Below, in pieces: positions 25,249 through 33,564 of a stretch of 64,000 nt of DNA. The DNA lies in contig CAVXNM010000035.1 in NCBI GenBank assembly GCA_963763115.1, positions 1-64,000 of the forward strand. The letters are read 5' to 3'. Position numbers and translations under genes: made by a program. The notes beneath the pieces are model-generated. The model was given only the letters and a program-made list of their open reading frames with translations. It searched no databases and was not told the origin of the DNA. The first letter of the stretch is position 1. Every line of letters begins with the position of its first letter. Source of the DNA: CAVQCA01 sp963763115 (GTDB lineage: Bacteria; Pseudomonadota; Gammaproteobacteria; UBA9214).

Positions 25249-25458
25249 ATGAATATTTTATGCTCAATGGATCCCATCAGCTGGCACGAGGTCACCAACT
25301 TCGATAACGCGCCCTGCCTATATGAGGGTGATGGGGAAAACGGAATCGTAATCTACTTCGAGAACGAGGCTGATCTGGAAATCTACCGTACGCTAGGTAT
25401 GGACCACAGGATTGTCCTGGAGGGCGACGACTCGGATGATTATATCGCGGAGGGTTGA
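25249..25458 (+). CDS. Small acidic protein of unknown function
   Basis: A 69-residue protein starting MNILCSMDPISWHEV. The ATG at 25249 is chosen because of the near-perfect ribosome binding site TAAGGAGGTAAGCAAC. It is strongly acidic, with a DDSDDYIAEG tail, and contains two Cys. No family is recognised. The strong translation signal suggests high expression. Confidence 0.6.
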   Translation: MNILCSMDPISWHEVTNFDNAPCLYEGDGENGIVIYFENEADLEIYRTLGMDHRIVLEGDDSDDYIAEG

Positions 25459-25711
25459 CTGTTCCTGCAGGGTGCCGTGCGGATACAGATTACTCAGACA
25501 GACTCCTGATCTGCCGCCGGCCCTTTCCGAGAGACACCAGCCCACATACCCGTTGAGCCATAACGCTCGCCGGTATCGGAGAGCACGGTGGCGATGGAGC
25601 GGTAGCGACTCGTCGCGGCGATCTCGCAGGGCGGCGTGCACGCAGTTCGCCGTCAACTGAACGCTGCACCTGCTGTCTCGATCCGTTTTCGTCGCTTGCA
25701 TGACAAGATAC
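25459..25711. other. Gap between small acidic gene and suf remnants
   Basis: No gene supported. Confidence 0.4.
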
Positions 25712-26220
25712 CTACTCGGTCGTGACGGGCTCCGGATGGTCACTCCTGAGTGCGGCCTTAAGGGTATGCCAGTTCAAGGTGGCGCACTTGATGCGCATGG
25801 GGTACTTGCGAACCCCGGCCAGGGACACCAGCTTGCCGAGCATGGCGCCGTCCGCAGTCGGTTGGTCACAGGTCAGTACATCGTGCATCGCCCCGATAAG
25901 CCGCTCGGCTTCCTGTACCGTTCAGCCCTTCAGTCGTTGCTCGATCGGGCATTGAGGAATTCGCGAACCTGCTCGCGTGCGGTCTCATAGGACGCTGTGA
26001 CCCTCGCTGCCAGGATATGAACCGCACGATGCACGTTTGCGTAGTCTTTGCTGTAATAGTGCGCGAGCGCCTCGACGACCGCCTGCGGTTTCTGCGCGGT
26101 GGCGGCGTTATCCAGATAGGCGAGCGGCACTCCGTGTACCGGTTGCTGCAGCACCGGAAAGTCACGCCTTATGGCCTCGACGTTCCACGCCGCATCTGGC
26201 GGGGAGTAACCCCTGTCGGA
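25712..26220 (-). pseudogene. sufS-sufU deletion fusion remnant
   Basis: The upstream part (26220 to about 25935) is the head of a SufS cysteine desulfurase: RRDFPVLQQPVHGVPLAYLD, NAATAQKPQAVVEALAHYY, ANVHRAVHILAARVTASYE. It stops at codon ~100, before the PLP lysine and active Cys. It runs directly into the tail of a SufU scaffold (25712 to about 25910): MHDVLTCDQPTADGAMLGKL, SLAGVRKYPMRIKCATLNWH. A deletion of about 1.1-1.3 kb between two adjacent genes explains this. Neither half is functional. A complete SufS/SufU pair exists in the cox cluster at 42569-44257. Confidence 0.8.
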
Positions 26221-26228
26221 AATGACCT

Positions 26229-26681
26229 TTATACAAGCTCTCTCAGCTGCCGGTTTCGCGCCATCCTGGCGACGGAAAGCGTGGCCCCATTCATGTCCGC
26301 CAGAGTGATTGCGGCCAGGCTCTGGCGGACGGCGTTATTGATCACCGGCCAGTGCCTGTGCACCTGACAGCTTTTCTGGATTCCGCTGTTCCCGGTCTCG
26401 CGGTTGCACTCGGTAAGGGCAACCGGTCCCTCGATCATCTCGATGATGTCGATAAGCGAGATTTTCGACGGAGGCCGTGCAAGCGCATAGCCCCCCTTGC
26501 GGCCCTGGATCGAGCGCAGCACGCCGCCGGCCATGAGCATCTTGAGCAGCTTAACCACAGTGGGCCAGGGGATATCCGTCTCCGAAGACAACCCGCGTGC
26601 CGTGACGACAACCCCGTTGCCTCTCGCAATACGAGACGTCAGAACAAACGCATAGTCGCTTAACCTGCTGAGTCTGAACAT
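26229..26681 (-). CDS. Rrf2-family regulator of the SUF type
   Basis: A 150-residue protein. Winged helix at the N-terminus (FRLSRLSDYAFVLTSRIARG, PWPTVVKLLKMLMAGGVL, SIQGRKGGYALAR) and a helix with the Fe-S ligand region ALTECNRETG...KSCQVHRHW. Relatives have three Cys there; the middle one is missing, leaving two. The gene heads the decayed suf remnant on the same strand, so it was probably the local SUF regulator and may now be drifting. Confidence 0.82.
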   Translation of the reverse strand: MFRLSRLSDYAFVLTSRIARGNGVVVTARGLSSETDIPWPTVVKLLKMLMAGGVLRSIQGRKGGYALARPPSKISLIDIIEMIEGPVALTECNRETGNSGIQKSCQVHRHWPVINNAVRQSLAAITLADMNGATLSVARMARNRQLRELV

Positions 26682-27062
26682 AGCGCCCTCTTGCGTATAT
26701 ATAGTACTGCATCACTCCTATTTAATTATTCAACACCCCATGGCAATGCATGAGAGCGGCATCCGTTTTCCGTCTTCGAGACACGGGAGGTCTGGACAGG
26801 TTCCTATGCCTCGCAACGGTGCAAATGCCCAGTCTCAATCATGGATTTTTCAGCGCCGTAAACGTCAAACAACTGATACAAGGCTGGGTCGCGGTAACGG
26901 CCGGCACGCAGGCCGGATCACGGTCTATCCTAACTATATATAACACGGTGGACGAGGGTATTGAGCTTCTGACTGTCCTGTTACAAAGCGGGCAGGCCAG
27001 GTCGGAGCAGGATTGACCGGCTGCGACGCACGACCGGCAGTACTTTGTTCGAGGAGACGGCA
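26682..27062. other. Gap before glgC, with a possible aminotransferase tail
   Basis: An ORF at 26750-27016 ends SILTIYNTVDEGIELLTVL, which is like the YNT-x-E-E-x2-LV end of class V aminotransferases/cysteine desulfurases, preceded by WVAVTAGTQAGS, like VAVRAGHHCAQ. The similarity is weak and the ORF has no good start, so I list it only as a possible fragment. Confidence 0.3.
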
Positions 27063-28340
27063 ATGTTTAAACCGAGGCGACAATTCCGATACGCCAACAA
27101 CGTGATGGCGATGGTGATGGCCGGCGGCCAGGGCTCACGGCTGCATCCGCTCACCGACAAGCGCTCCAAGCCCGCGGTGCCCTTCGGGTCGCGCTACCGG
27201 ATCGTGGACTTCGTGCTCAGCAACCTGGTCAACTCCGGCATCTTCACGATTTATCTGTTGGTGCAGTACAAGTCGCAGTCGCTGATCGAACACATCCGCA
27301 AGGCCTGGGCCATCTCGCCCCTGTTTCCGGACCAGTTCGTCACCGTAGTGCCGCCCCAGATGCTGGAGGGACAGGGCTGGTTCCAGGGCACCTCGGATGC
27401 CGTCTGCCAGAATCTCAACCTGATCGAGAATCAGCATCCGGAGCTGGTCCTGGTGTTCGGGGCCGACCACATCTACCGTATGGACGTGAACCAGATGATT
27501 GGCTTTCATCTGGAGCGGGAGGCGGACGTCACCGTCGCCACCCTGCCCGTGCCGCTTGAGCAGTCCTCGAGTTTTGGCATCATCGCCACGGACCCGGACG
27601 GGCGCATTCACGAATTCCAGGAAAAGCCCCGGCACGCGACGCCCATGCCCGGCGACCCCACCCGGGCTTACGCCTCCATGGGGAACTACCTGTTCAGTGC
27701 CGGCGCCCTGGTTCGCGCGCTGCGCAAGGCTCACCGGCACGGCGAGACCGACTTCGGTACACACGTGCTGCCGCGCATGCTCGCGACCCATCGCGTGTTC
27801 GCCTACGACTTCGCGCATAACGAGATCCCGGGACTCAAAACCCACGAGGAGCCTGCCTACTGGCGCGACGTGGGCACCATCGACGCCTACTTCGAAGCTC
27901 ACCGCGACGTGCTGGGCGCCGAGCCTCGCCTCGATCTCTTCAATCCCCAGTGGCCGGTCTACTCCAGCAACTACCAGGGGCCGGTCTCCAGGGTGATCAG
28001 CGGAGAGATCGTCAATTGTCTGCTGGGCGCGGCCACGGAGATCCATAACGCGCGCCTGCGCAACTCCATCGTGCGCCGGGAGGCGGTCGTCGAGGATGGT
28101 GCCGAGATCGAGGACTGCATCATCATGGACTATGTGCGCATAAGCCGCGGTGCGCGCCTGCGCCGGACTATCGTCGACCGCCACAACCTGATCGAGAAGG
28201 ACGCCCGTATCGGGTTCGACGCGGATGAGGACCGCAGGAGCTATACGGTGAGCCCGTCCGGGGTGGTCGTGGTCCCAAGGGGACGCATACCCTACTATGC
28301 CCGCGATTCCAGGGGCTTCGGCATCGGCTACGCGGAGTGA
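27063..28340 (+). CDS. glgC: Glucose-1-phosphate adenylyltransferase
   Basis: A 425-residue enzyme that makes ADP-glucose for glycogen from glucose-1-phosphate and ATP. Landmarks: VMAMVMAGGQGSRLHPLTD (nucleotide loop), KRSKPAVPFGSRYRIVDFVL, WFQGTSDAVCQN, FGADHIYRMD (catalytic Asp), FQEKP and the C-terminal left-handed beta-helix repeats (IEDCIIMDYVRISRGARL, RTIVDRHNLIEKDARIG). The ATG at 27063 is preferred over 27045 because GAGGAGACGG precedes it. No other glycogen genes are adjacent. Confidence 0.95.
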   Translation: MFKPRRQFRYANNVMAMVMAGGQGSRLHPLTDKRSKPAVPFGSRYRIVDFVLSNLVNSGIFTIYLLVQYKSQSLIEHIRKAWAISPLFPDQFVTVVPPQMLEGQGWFQGTSDAVCQNLNLIENQHPELVLVFGADHIYRMDVNQMIGFHLEREADVTVATLPVPLEQSSSFGIIATDPDGRIHEFQEKPRHATPMPGDPTRAYASMGNYLFSAGALVRALRKAHRHGETDFGTHVLPRMLATHRVFAYDFAHNEIPGLKTHEEPAYWRDVGTIDAYFEAHRDVLGAEPRLDLFNPQWPVYSSNYQGPVSRVISGEIVNCLLGAATEIHNARLRNSIVRREAVVEDGAEIEDCIIMDYVRISRGARLRRTIVDRHNLIEKDARIGFDADEDRRSYTVSPSGVVVVPRGRIPYYARDSRGFGIGYAE

Positions 28341-28526
28341 GCCGTGGTTGTACCGCGTCCTCCGTATCCAGCCTGGCCGCATTCGCCATCGCAGCCGCAT
28401 TTGCCGCACCGGCATGAGGATGCCGCCTACCGCCTGCCGCTAGTGTGCATGTCCTGGACTAGACTACAGGTATACGTCCTGCATCCGGGGGTAATGAACA
28501 AATGCACGGTCAAGGAGGCAATGACA

Positions 28527-28730
28527 ATGCCTGAAACTGACACACTGACTTTGATAACCGCAAAACACGGCAAGCTCGGCATCATTCACTGCGGGGTCAC
28601 CCGTGAAGGCTTCATCGCCGTTGGCGGCGAGCCGCGCGATATCGAAGATGGGCAGGAAATCCTATTTGAACGTACGGGTATCAAGGCCCGGCGTCAGGGC
28701 GGCGAGTACACGTTTACACGTGTCGCCTGA
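28527..28730 (+). CDS. Small protein of unknown function
   Basis: A 67-residue protein (MPETDTLTLITAKHGKLGII...). The ribosome binding site AAGGAGG lies eight bases before the ATG at 28527; an ATG at 28521 is too close. The sequence is beta-rich, alternating hydrophobic and polar (GFIAVGGEPRDIEDGQEILF), possibly a small barrel. No family is recognised. Confidence 0.55.
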   Translation: MPETDTLTLITAKHGKLGIIHCGVTREGFIAVGGEPRDIEDGQEILFERTGIKARRQGGEYTFTRVA

Positions 28731-28737
28731 TCTGTCC

Positions 28738-28932
28738 GGGTCGGCAACCTGTACCTCAACCGCAAGATCACCGGTGCGCTGGTGTCGTGCCAGCCGTTCG
28801 GCGGTTTTTCGGCTGAGCGGCACGGGCAGCAAGGCCGACGGACCGGATTATCTCCGGCAGTTCACGAATACGGCCTGTATCACGGAGAACACCGCGCGGC
28901 GCGTGTCTGCAGCCAAGGTGAAGGATGTATGA
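28738..28932 (+). pseudogene. C-terminal remnant of 1-pyrroline-5-carboxylate dehydrogenase
   Basis: Reads VGNLYLNRKITGALVSCQPF and GGF in one frame, then after a shift near 28806 LSGTGSKADGPDYLRQFTNT and CITENTARR. This is the invariant C-terminus of P5C dehydrogenases (also the end of PutA). Nothing of the upstream 400+ residues is left. Its last bases overlap the ATG of the next gene. Confidence 0.8.
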
Positions 28933-29537
28933 CGTATTCCGATTGGCACATCCCGCTCGTGCCTGGTGAACTGACCCTGCGGCAGGGTCTGGACAGCCTG
29001 CGTGCCATCGGTGCACGCCCGCAGGAAATTCCACTAATCGTGCGCCTGCTGGAAAATCCGAAATACCATCTGCCGGGCGTCACGCTGTTTCACGGTGCGG
29101 TGGACCTGGACATGCATGACCGTATTCACATCCTGCTGGGACGCGGACTGCTAACGGCGGACGAGGCCTTTACCATCGGTTTTACCATGGGCAGCACCAA
29201 GCGCGTGCAGTGTCTCGAGGCATGGCTGTTCGGCGTGCTGGCGCGGTTCGTCTATCCGGCGCCCTATCAATTCAATGATGCGGCCGTGGGTATCTTCAGC
29301 GATGCCGTGCGGCTGGGCGGCATCTCCGGCTGCCAGCCGCTGAACCGGGTCGACTACGGCCCTTATCTCGACCTGCCGCTGCACGAGATCCGGTGGCAGG
29401 TGGGACTGGAAGAAGACTTGTTGCTGGCGTATTACCGCATCGAGAAAAAACGACACCCGCGATCCCGGGCGAGCCGGCGCCTGCTGGACCAAGCGACCGG
29501 GGACAACGGCTGCAGCACGAACATCGCGCCAGCGTGA
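28929..29537 (+). CDS. Uncharacterised 202-residue protein with HDRIH motif
   Basis: The ATG at 28929 has GAAGGATGT upstream. The protein is mostly helical: LTLRQGLDSLRAIGARPQEI, RLLENPKYHLPG, FHGAVDLDMHDRIHILLGRG, LLTADEAFTIGFTMGSTKRV, then an acidic/aromatic middle and a basic tail. The H-D-x2-H-x2-LG pattern followed by an E/A-rich helix is faintly like the COQ4 zinc motif (HDLxHxLTG), which is a weak hint only. It overlaps the P5C dehydrogenase remnant by ATGA, so it may once have been co-transcribed with that gene. Confidence 0.6.
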   Translation: MTYSDWHIPLVPGELTLRQGLDSLRAIGARPQEIPLIVRLLENPKYHLPGVTLFHGAVDLDMHDRIHILLGRGLLTADEAFTIGFTMGSTKRVQCLEAWLFGVLARFVYPAPYQFNDAAVGIFSDAVRLGGISGCQPLNRVDYGPYLDLPLHEIRWQVGLEEDLLLAYYRIEKKRHPRSRASRRLLDQATGDNGCSTNIAPA

Positions 29538-29572
29538 GCGGGACGCAGCACGGGTCGAGAGAGGAGGGTTGT

Positions 29573-29820
29573 ATGAATACTCCTGCAGTAGCCGACTTCC
29601 TGTTAATGCAATTGCAGGCAGCCGGTGTTGAACTTGTGTTCGGCGTACCCGATGACTATGTGCCGGGGTACAACTACTGGACGCCAGACCGCTCCGGCAC
29701 ATCGGCTCCACCCGCGAGGAAACCGCTGCCTATGCGGTCGATGGCTATGCCCGTTGTCGTGGCATCGGCGCGCTCGCAGTGGCCTATGGGGTCTGTGCCC
29801 TGATGCCGGCGGTGCCTGTA
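29573..29820 (+). pseudogene. N-terminal remnant of a thiamine-diphosphate keto-acid decarboxylase
   Basis: Starts well (GAGAGGAGGG before ATG) with TPAVADFLLMQLQAAGVELV and FGVPDDYVPGYN, the head of pyruvate/indolepyruvate decarboxylases. The frame shifts near 29680 and continues as RHIGSTREETAAYAVDGYAR and GIGALAVAYGVCAL, which includes the cofactor-activating Glu. The coding resemblance ends near 29820. Confidence 0.75.
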
Positions 29821-30128
29821 AACTCACGAAGAGAAGGATTTCCCATTTCCTGATGTTCTATGGCTTCCTGTTCGATCTCATCACGACCATCGTGATGGTA
29901 TTCGGCTATCCGGATTGGTATCTACTCCTGCATTGCCATACACGTGGATGTATTTACGTTACCCGTGCTAAATCCAAGCCCATACCTCGAGTCCCGAGTC
30001 CCGAGCGCCGATGCCCGCGGCCTGGGAGCCGCGCCGCGCTGTTCCTCGGTTGATTCCTGCCTAAACCTTCGTAAATTCATGGCATATCCCGGTTAATATG
30101 ATGCATTCATCATAGCTGGAGTTGCACC
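29821..30128. other. Gap before the acuI-like gene
   Basis: No intact gene. A hydrophobic ORF near 29853 (MFYGFLFDLITTIVMVFGYP) could be another remnant. Confidence 0.35.
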
Positions 30129-31121
30129 ATGGCTGACACCTTCCCCGCCTATCTGGTATCCAGGACCGATGCCGGCCAGACAATCGAACGCATGCAGTTG
30201 AGCGAAAACGACCTGATGCCGGGTGATGTCACAATCAAGGTCGAGTATTCGGGGCTGAACTATAAGGACGGCTTGGCATTGACCGGTAAGGCACCGATCA
30301 TCCGGCGTTTCCCGATGATACCCGGCATTGATCTCTCCGGCACCGTCGTCCGCTCCGAACACCCCGATTTCAAGGCCGGAGATGCCGTTGTCCTGACCGG
30401 CTTCTGTGTCGGTGAGACCCATTACGGCGGTTATGCCGGCATGGCGCGGGTCAACGGCGATTGGTTGTTGCACCTGCCCGAAGGACTGACCTCCAGGCAG
30501 GCCATGATCATCGGCACCGCTGGATACACCGCCATGCTGTGCGTTATGGCGCTCGAGGATCACTGCATCGAACCGGAATCGGGAGATATTCTGGTCACTG
30601 GAGCCACCGGCGGCGTCGGCAGCGTCGCGGTTTCGCTGCTGGCCAAACGGGGCTATCGGGTCGTTGCAGCCACCGGACGGCTGGAGGAGAAGGACTATCT
30701 CACCGGTCTGGGTGCCGCCGAGATCTTCGACCGCCATGAGCTAACCGGCATGGCCCGCCCCTTGGGCAGGGAGCACTGGATCGGCGCCATCGATGTCGCC
30801 GGCGGGGGCACCCTGGCCAACGTATTGAGCCACATCAGCTACGGCGGGGCTGTCACGGCCTGCGGCCTGGCCGACTCCATGAGCCTGCCGACCTCGATGA
30901 CCCCCTTCATCCTGCGCGGCATCACGCTCTACGGCATCAGCTCGGTCATGTCCCCAATGAAGAAACGCAGGACCGCATGGGCTCGGCTGACTCAGGATCT
31001 AGACCTGGAAGCGCTTGAGAAGATGAGTAGTGAAATTGGCTTCGACGAACTGCCGAAAACGGCGCTAGAGATACTGGCAGGACGGATTCGCGGCCGCACC
31101 GTGGTAAAGATCCCGAATTAA
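30129..31121 (+). CDS. Acrylyl-CoA reductase-like / YhdH-family oxidoreductase
   Basis: A 330-residue medium-chain dehydrogenase/reductase without structural zinc ligands. GroES-like N-terminal domain (VEYSGLNYKDGLALTGKAP, PGIDLSGTVV), then the NADPH fold with GATGGVGSVAVSLLAKRGY near residue 160 and the YhdH/AcuI landmark LYGISSV near 275. Relatives reduce acryloyl-CoA or quinone-like enals with NADPH. No DMSP genes are near, so the physiological substrate is open. It stands alone. Confidence 0.88.
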   Translation: MADTFPAYLVSRTDAGQTIERMQLSENDLMPGDVTIKVEYSGLNYKDGLALTGKAPIIRRFPMIPGIDLSGTVVRSEHPDFKAGDAVVLTGFCVGETHYGGYAGMARVNGDWLLHLPEGLTSRQAMIIGTAGYTAMLCVMALEDHCIEPESGDILVTGATGGVGSVAVSLLAKRGYRVVAATGRLEEKDYLTGLGAAEIFDRHELTGMARPLGREHWIGAIDVAGGGTLANVLSHISYGGAVTACGLADSMSLPTSMTPFILRGITLYGISSVMSPMKKRRTAWARLTQDLDLEALEKMSSEIGFDELPKTALEILAGRIRGRTVVKIPN

Positions 31122-31536
31122 GGGCTAAAGTCCGTCCAACTCCACCCGGCTCACAAGGTGGAGGTGGAGTTTATGTCCTCCGCGGCAACCGCATTGAAAA
31201 GACGTTCGGCTTGCCGCACGTGTAGCGCGTGCTGAGGTCCTGGTGCCGGGTTCTGCGGTCGAGGTTCTCAGACCTCGGACCTCAGCACAAGGGACTGAAG
31301 ATGTTCGTATTCCATATTCCCATGTAGATCCTGAAAACACATGTAAAAAAAACGAATCGGGGAAAGGGATGGCTTCACAGAGCACCGCCATGAGAAACAG
31401 ACAGGTGGGTAAAGGAAAATTTTTTCTGCAGATTTCTGCTCTGGAAATCAACCCTAAGTTCACCCGCCAAGAAAAACTGTTACGAGCTGGATGACAGGCA
31501 TGTGGCAGAAGGTACGGAGCACTGAGATCGAAGAAC
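31122..31536. other. Gap with dispersed repeat copy 2
   Basis: No convincing gene. It holds the second exact copy (31244-31268) of the 25-base repeat found at 10131-10155, and a palindrome-like GAGGTTCTCAGACCTC. Confidence 0.45.
31244..31268 (+). repeat. Dispersed repeat, copy 2
   Basis: Identical to 10131-10155 over 25 bases; GCTGAGGTCCT precedes it here within a few bases. Confidence 0.7.
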
Positions 31537-31848
31537 TCAGCATGAAGGATGCAGCAGGACCCGGGGGAATGGATCAGAAATCACGTGCGTTGATACAGAA
31601 GAAGTCGCAGTTGGTTCTCCGCCACGAACTTCCGGTACCTTCTCGGTCATGCCGGGATAGTGCTCCAGCGTCATGCCGCTAATATCCTCGCCCTCGTTCA
31701 GGTCGCGCACCAGACCGATGAAACTGGCCATGGCGCCGGCGCGGTCCTGCAGCCCGGCGACCGTATCGACACCATCGGGAAGCGTGACGGCCTCATCGCC
31801 GATACCCAGCCGTTCGCGCAGGCTGGCGAAGTGGCGTAACTGTATCAT
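31537..31848 (-). pseudogene. moaD-moaE deletion fusion remnant
   Basis: Residues 1-34 (MIQLRHFASLRERLGIGDEA, then PDGVDTVAGL) are the head of MoaD, the small sulfur-carrier subunit of molybdopterin synthase. From residue 37 the sequence is MoaE (AMASFIGLVRDLNEGEDISG, MTLEHYPGMTEK). The MoaD GG tail and the MoaE catalytic Lys region are both absent, and the tail after MTEK is unrelated. An in-frame deletion joined the two genes. It follows moaA on the same strand by seven bases, so a moaA-D-E operon existed here. Confidence 0.8.
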
Positions 31849-31855
31849 GCCGCGG

Positions 31856-32839
31856 CTACCCCCCGGTCATCGACATAAAGCGCACCACCTGCCCGGGTTT
31901 CTCGCGGAATTCATGGCGTTCGGGTTTCAGGGTGATGGCGTGCCGCACCGCCTCCTGCAGGTCCGTATCGCTGATGCCGGCGCGCAGCAGGGGCCGGAAT
32001 TCGAACTTGTGTTCCTGGCCGAGGCACAGGTACAGCGTGCCGTCGACGGCCAGCCGGACGCGGTTGCAGGTTTCGCAGAAGTGCTGCGACATCGGGGTGA
32101 TGAAGCCGATGTTCAGCCTGGTGCCGGCGATTTGCAGGTAGCGGGCCGGACCGCCGCCCGGCATGAGCCCGGGTATCAGCGTGTAACGCCGGGCCAGCCT
32201 CTCCTTGATTGTCTGCAAGTTGAGGTAGTGGCTGGTGGCATTCCTGCCGGTGTCCCCGATGGGCATGGTCTCTATCAGGCGCAGGGTAAATTGATGCTCA
32301 ATGCAGAACTCTACCATGTTCTCGATTTCATCATCGTTGACACCCTGCATGACCACCATGTTGATCTTGATGGGTGCAAACCCGACGCGCTTCGCCACCA
32401 TCAGGCCATTCAGGACCCTGTCGAGTTTGCCATGGGTGATTTCCCGGAACCGTTCGGCATGCAGGGAATCCAGCGAGACGTTGATCCGGCTGATGCCGGC
32501 CTGTTGCAGCGCTGCCGCATGGCGCGCAAGCGCCACCGCGTTGGTGCTGAGTGACAGGTCCTCGATATCCGGTATCGTGGCGAGCCGCCTGACCAGCGCC
32601 GGCAGGTTCTTACGGACCAGGGGTTCACCGCCCGTAATGCGTACCCGGCGCACGCCGAGTGCGGCGAAAGCGCCGATGATGCGTTCAATCTCGGCAAATG
32701 TCAGCCACTCCTCCGGCTCGCTGAAATCCCGGTAGTCACCCGGCAGGCAGTAGAAGCAGCGCAGGTCGCAGCGGTCTGTCACCGACAGGCGTACGTATTC
32801 CACGGTGCGTCCGAACGGGTCTGTCAGGTTGGTTTGCAT
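31856..32839 (-). CDS. moaA: GTP 3',8-cyclase
   Basis: A 327-residue radical SAM enzyme for the first step of molybdenum cofactor synthesis. CDLRCFYCLP near residue 28 binds the SAM cluster, RITGGEPLVRK is the GGE motif, CETCNRVRL and the later Cys bind the second cluster, and the C-terminus ends SMTGG, the essential GG pair. The frame is open to 33088, but the family usually begins near LTDPFGRTVEYVRLSVTDRC, so the ATG at 32839 is preferred. It faces away from the cox cluster, whose enzyme needs the cofactor. Confidence 0.93.
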   Translation of the reverse strand: MQTNLTDPFGRTVEYVRLSVTDRCDLRCFYCLPGDYRDFSEPEEWLTFAEIERIIGAFAALGVRRVRITGGEPLVRKNLPALVRRLATIPDIEDLSLSTNAVALARHAAALQQAGISRINVSLDSLHAERFREITHGKLDRVLNGLMVAKRVGFAPIKINMVVMQGVNDDEIENMVEFCIEHQFTLRLIETMPIGDTGRNATSHYLNLQTIKERLARRYTLIPGLMPGGGPARYLQIAGTRLNIGFITPMSQHFCETCNRVRLAVDGTLYLCLGQEHKFEFRPLLRAGISDTDLQEAVRHAITLKPERHEFREKPGQVVRFMSMTGG

Positions 32840-33564
32840 GGTGTCCGGGACCACTTCTCCCGTGGTGTGGTTGGCCAGCGCAGTTCCAGTCACAGTATAG
32901 ACGATCATTGGGCCGGGCAGACATCCCGGCGTTGCTCTATGCCGTGGGGCATCTAACTGTCTTTCCCGGTTGGGCAGTATGCCCGCGTCCTGAGTGTCGG
33001 GGTAAGCCGCTGTAGTGTAAGCGGCGACAATGGCGTGCTCGTCATGGATGCCGTACTTCACCATCGATAACGACATGCAACGCAGCACTATCGGGAACGA
33101 GCATCATGCAAAAGCATGCGAAACGCCGGATGACCAGCGTCACCTGGTGCTGGATCACGGTGATGGTTAACGCATCCCCATCATCCCCAGCTCTATCAGT
33201 AAGGTGAAGAAGCTCCTGGATTTGATGTGCTGCCGAAGAATATAATTAAGTAATAAGTTGCTAAAAATCTAATAGGCCTGCCTGCATTCCAGAGAGCGAT
33301 GGCCTGGCGTATCGAACGTCGCTTCGCCTTGTATTGCCAGCATTTCGGACACGCTGCCGCTCACCACGCAATGCACATTGTGGTGCGCCGGCTGCTACAC
33401 TGTGATTATGTCAGTCAGACGCGGTTCAGGTGGCGAAGAATACCGTTTGTGATTATGTAGGTTATCTCCGGGATACCTTTGCAGTTCTATGCTGTCACAC
33501 GAGTAAACGACCCCAATGCCATTTTGTCCGGGTAATTGGTTAACGCCAGCCTGGGAGGAGAAAA
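32840..33564. other. Divergent regulatory region between moaA and coxM
   Basis: No gene is called. Promoters for moaA (left) and coxMSL (right) must lie here. I looked for the Moco riboswitch pattern and did not find a convincing one. An AT-rich segment at 33235-33275 is a possible promoter. Confidence 0.45.

Noticed and set aside
27135..28415. Reverse-strand ORF of 426 codons
   Set aside because: Opposite glgC; GC-rich shadow frame.
32840..33564. Molybdenum cofactor riboswitch before moaA or coxM
   Set aside because: I could not find the conserved core or helices with confidence.
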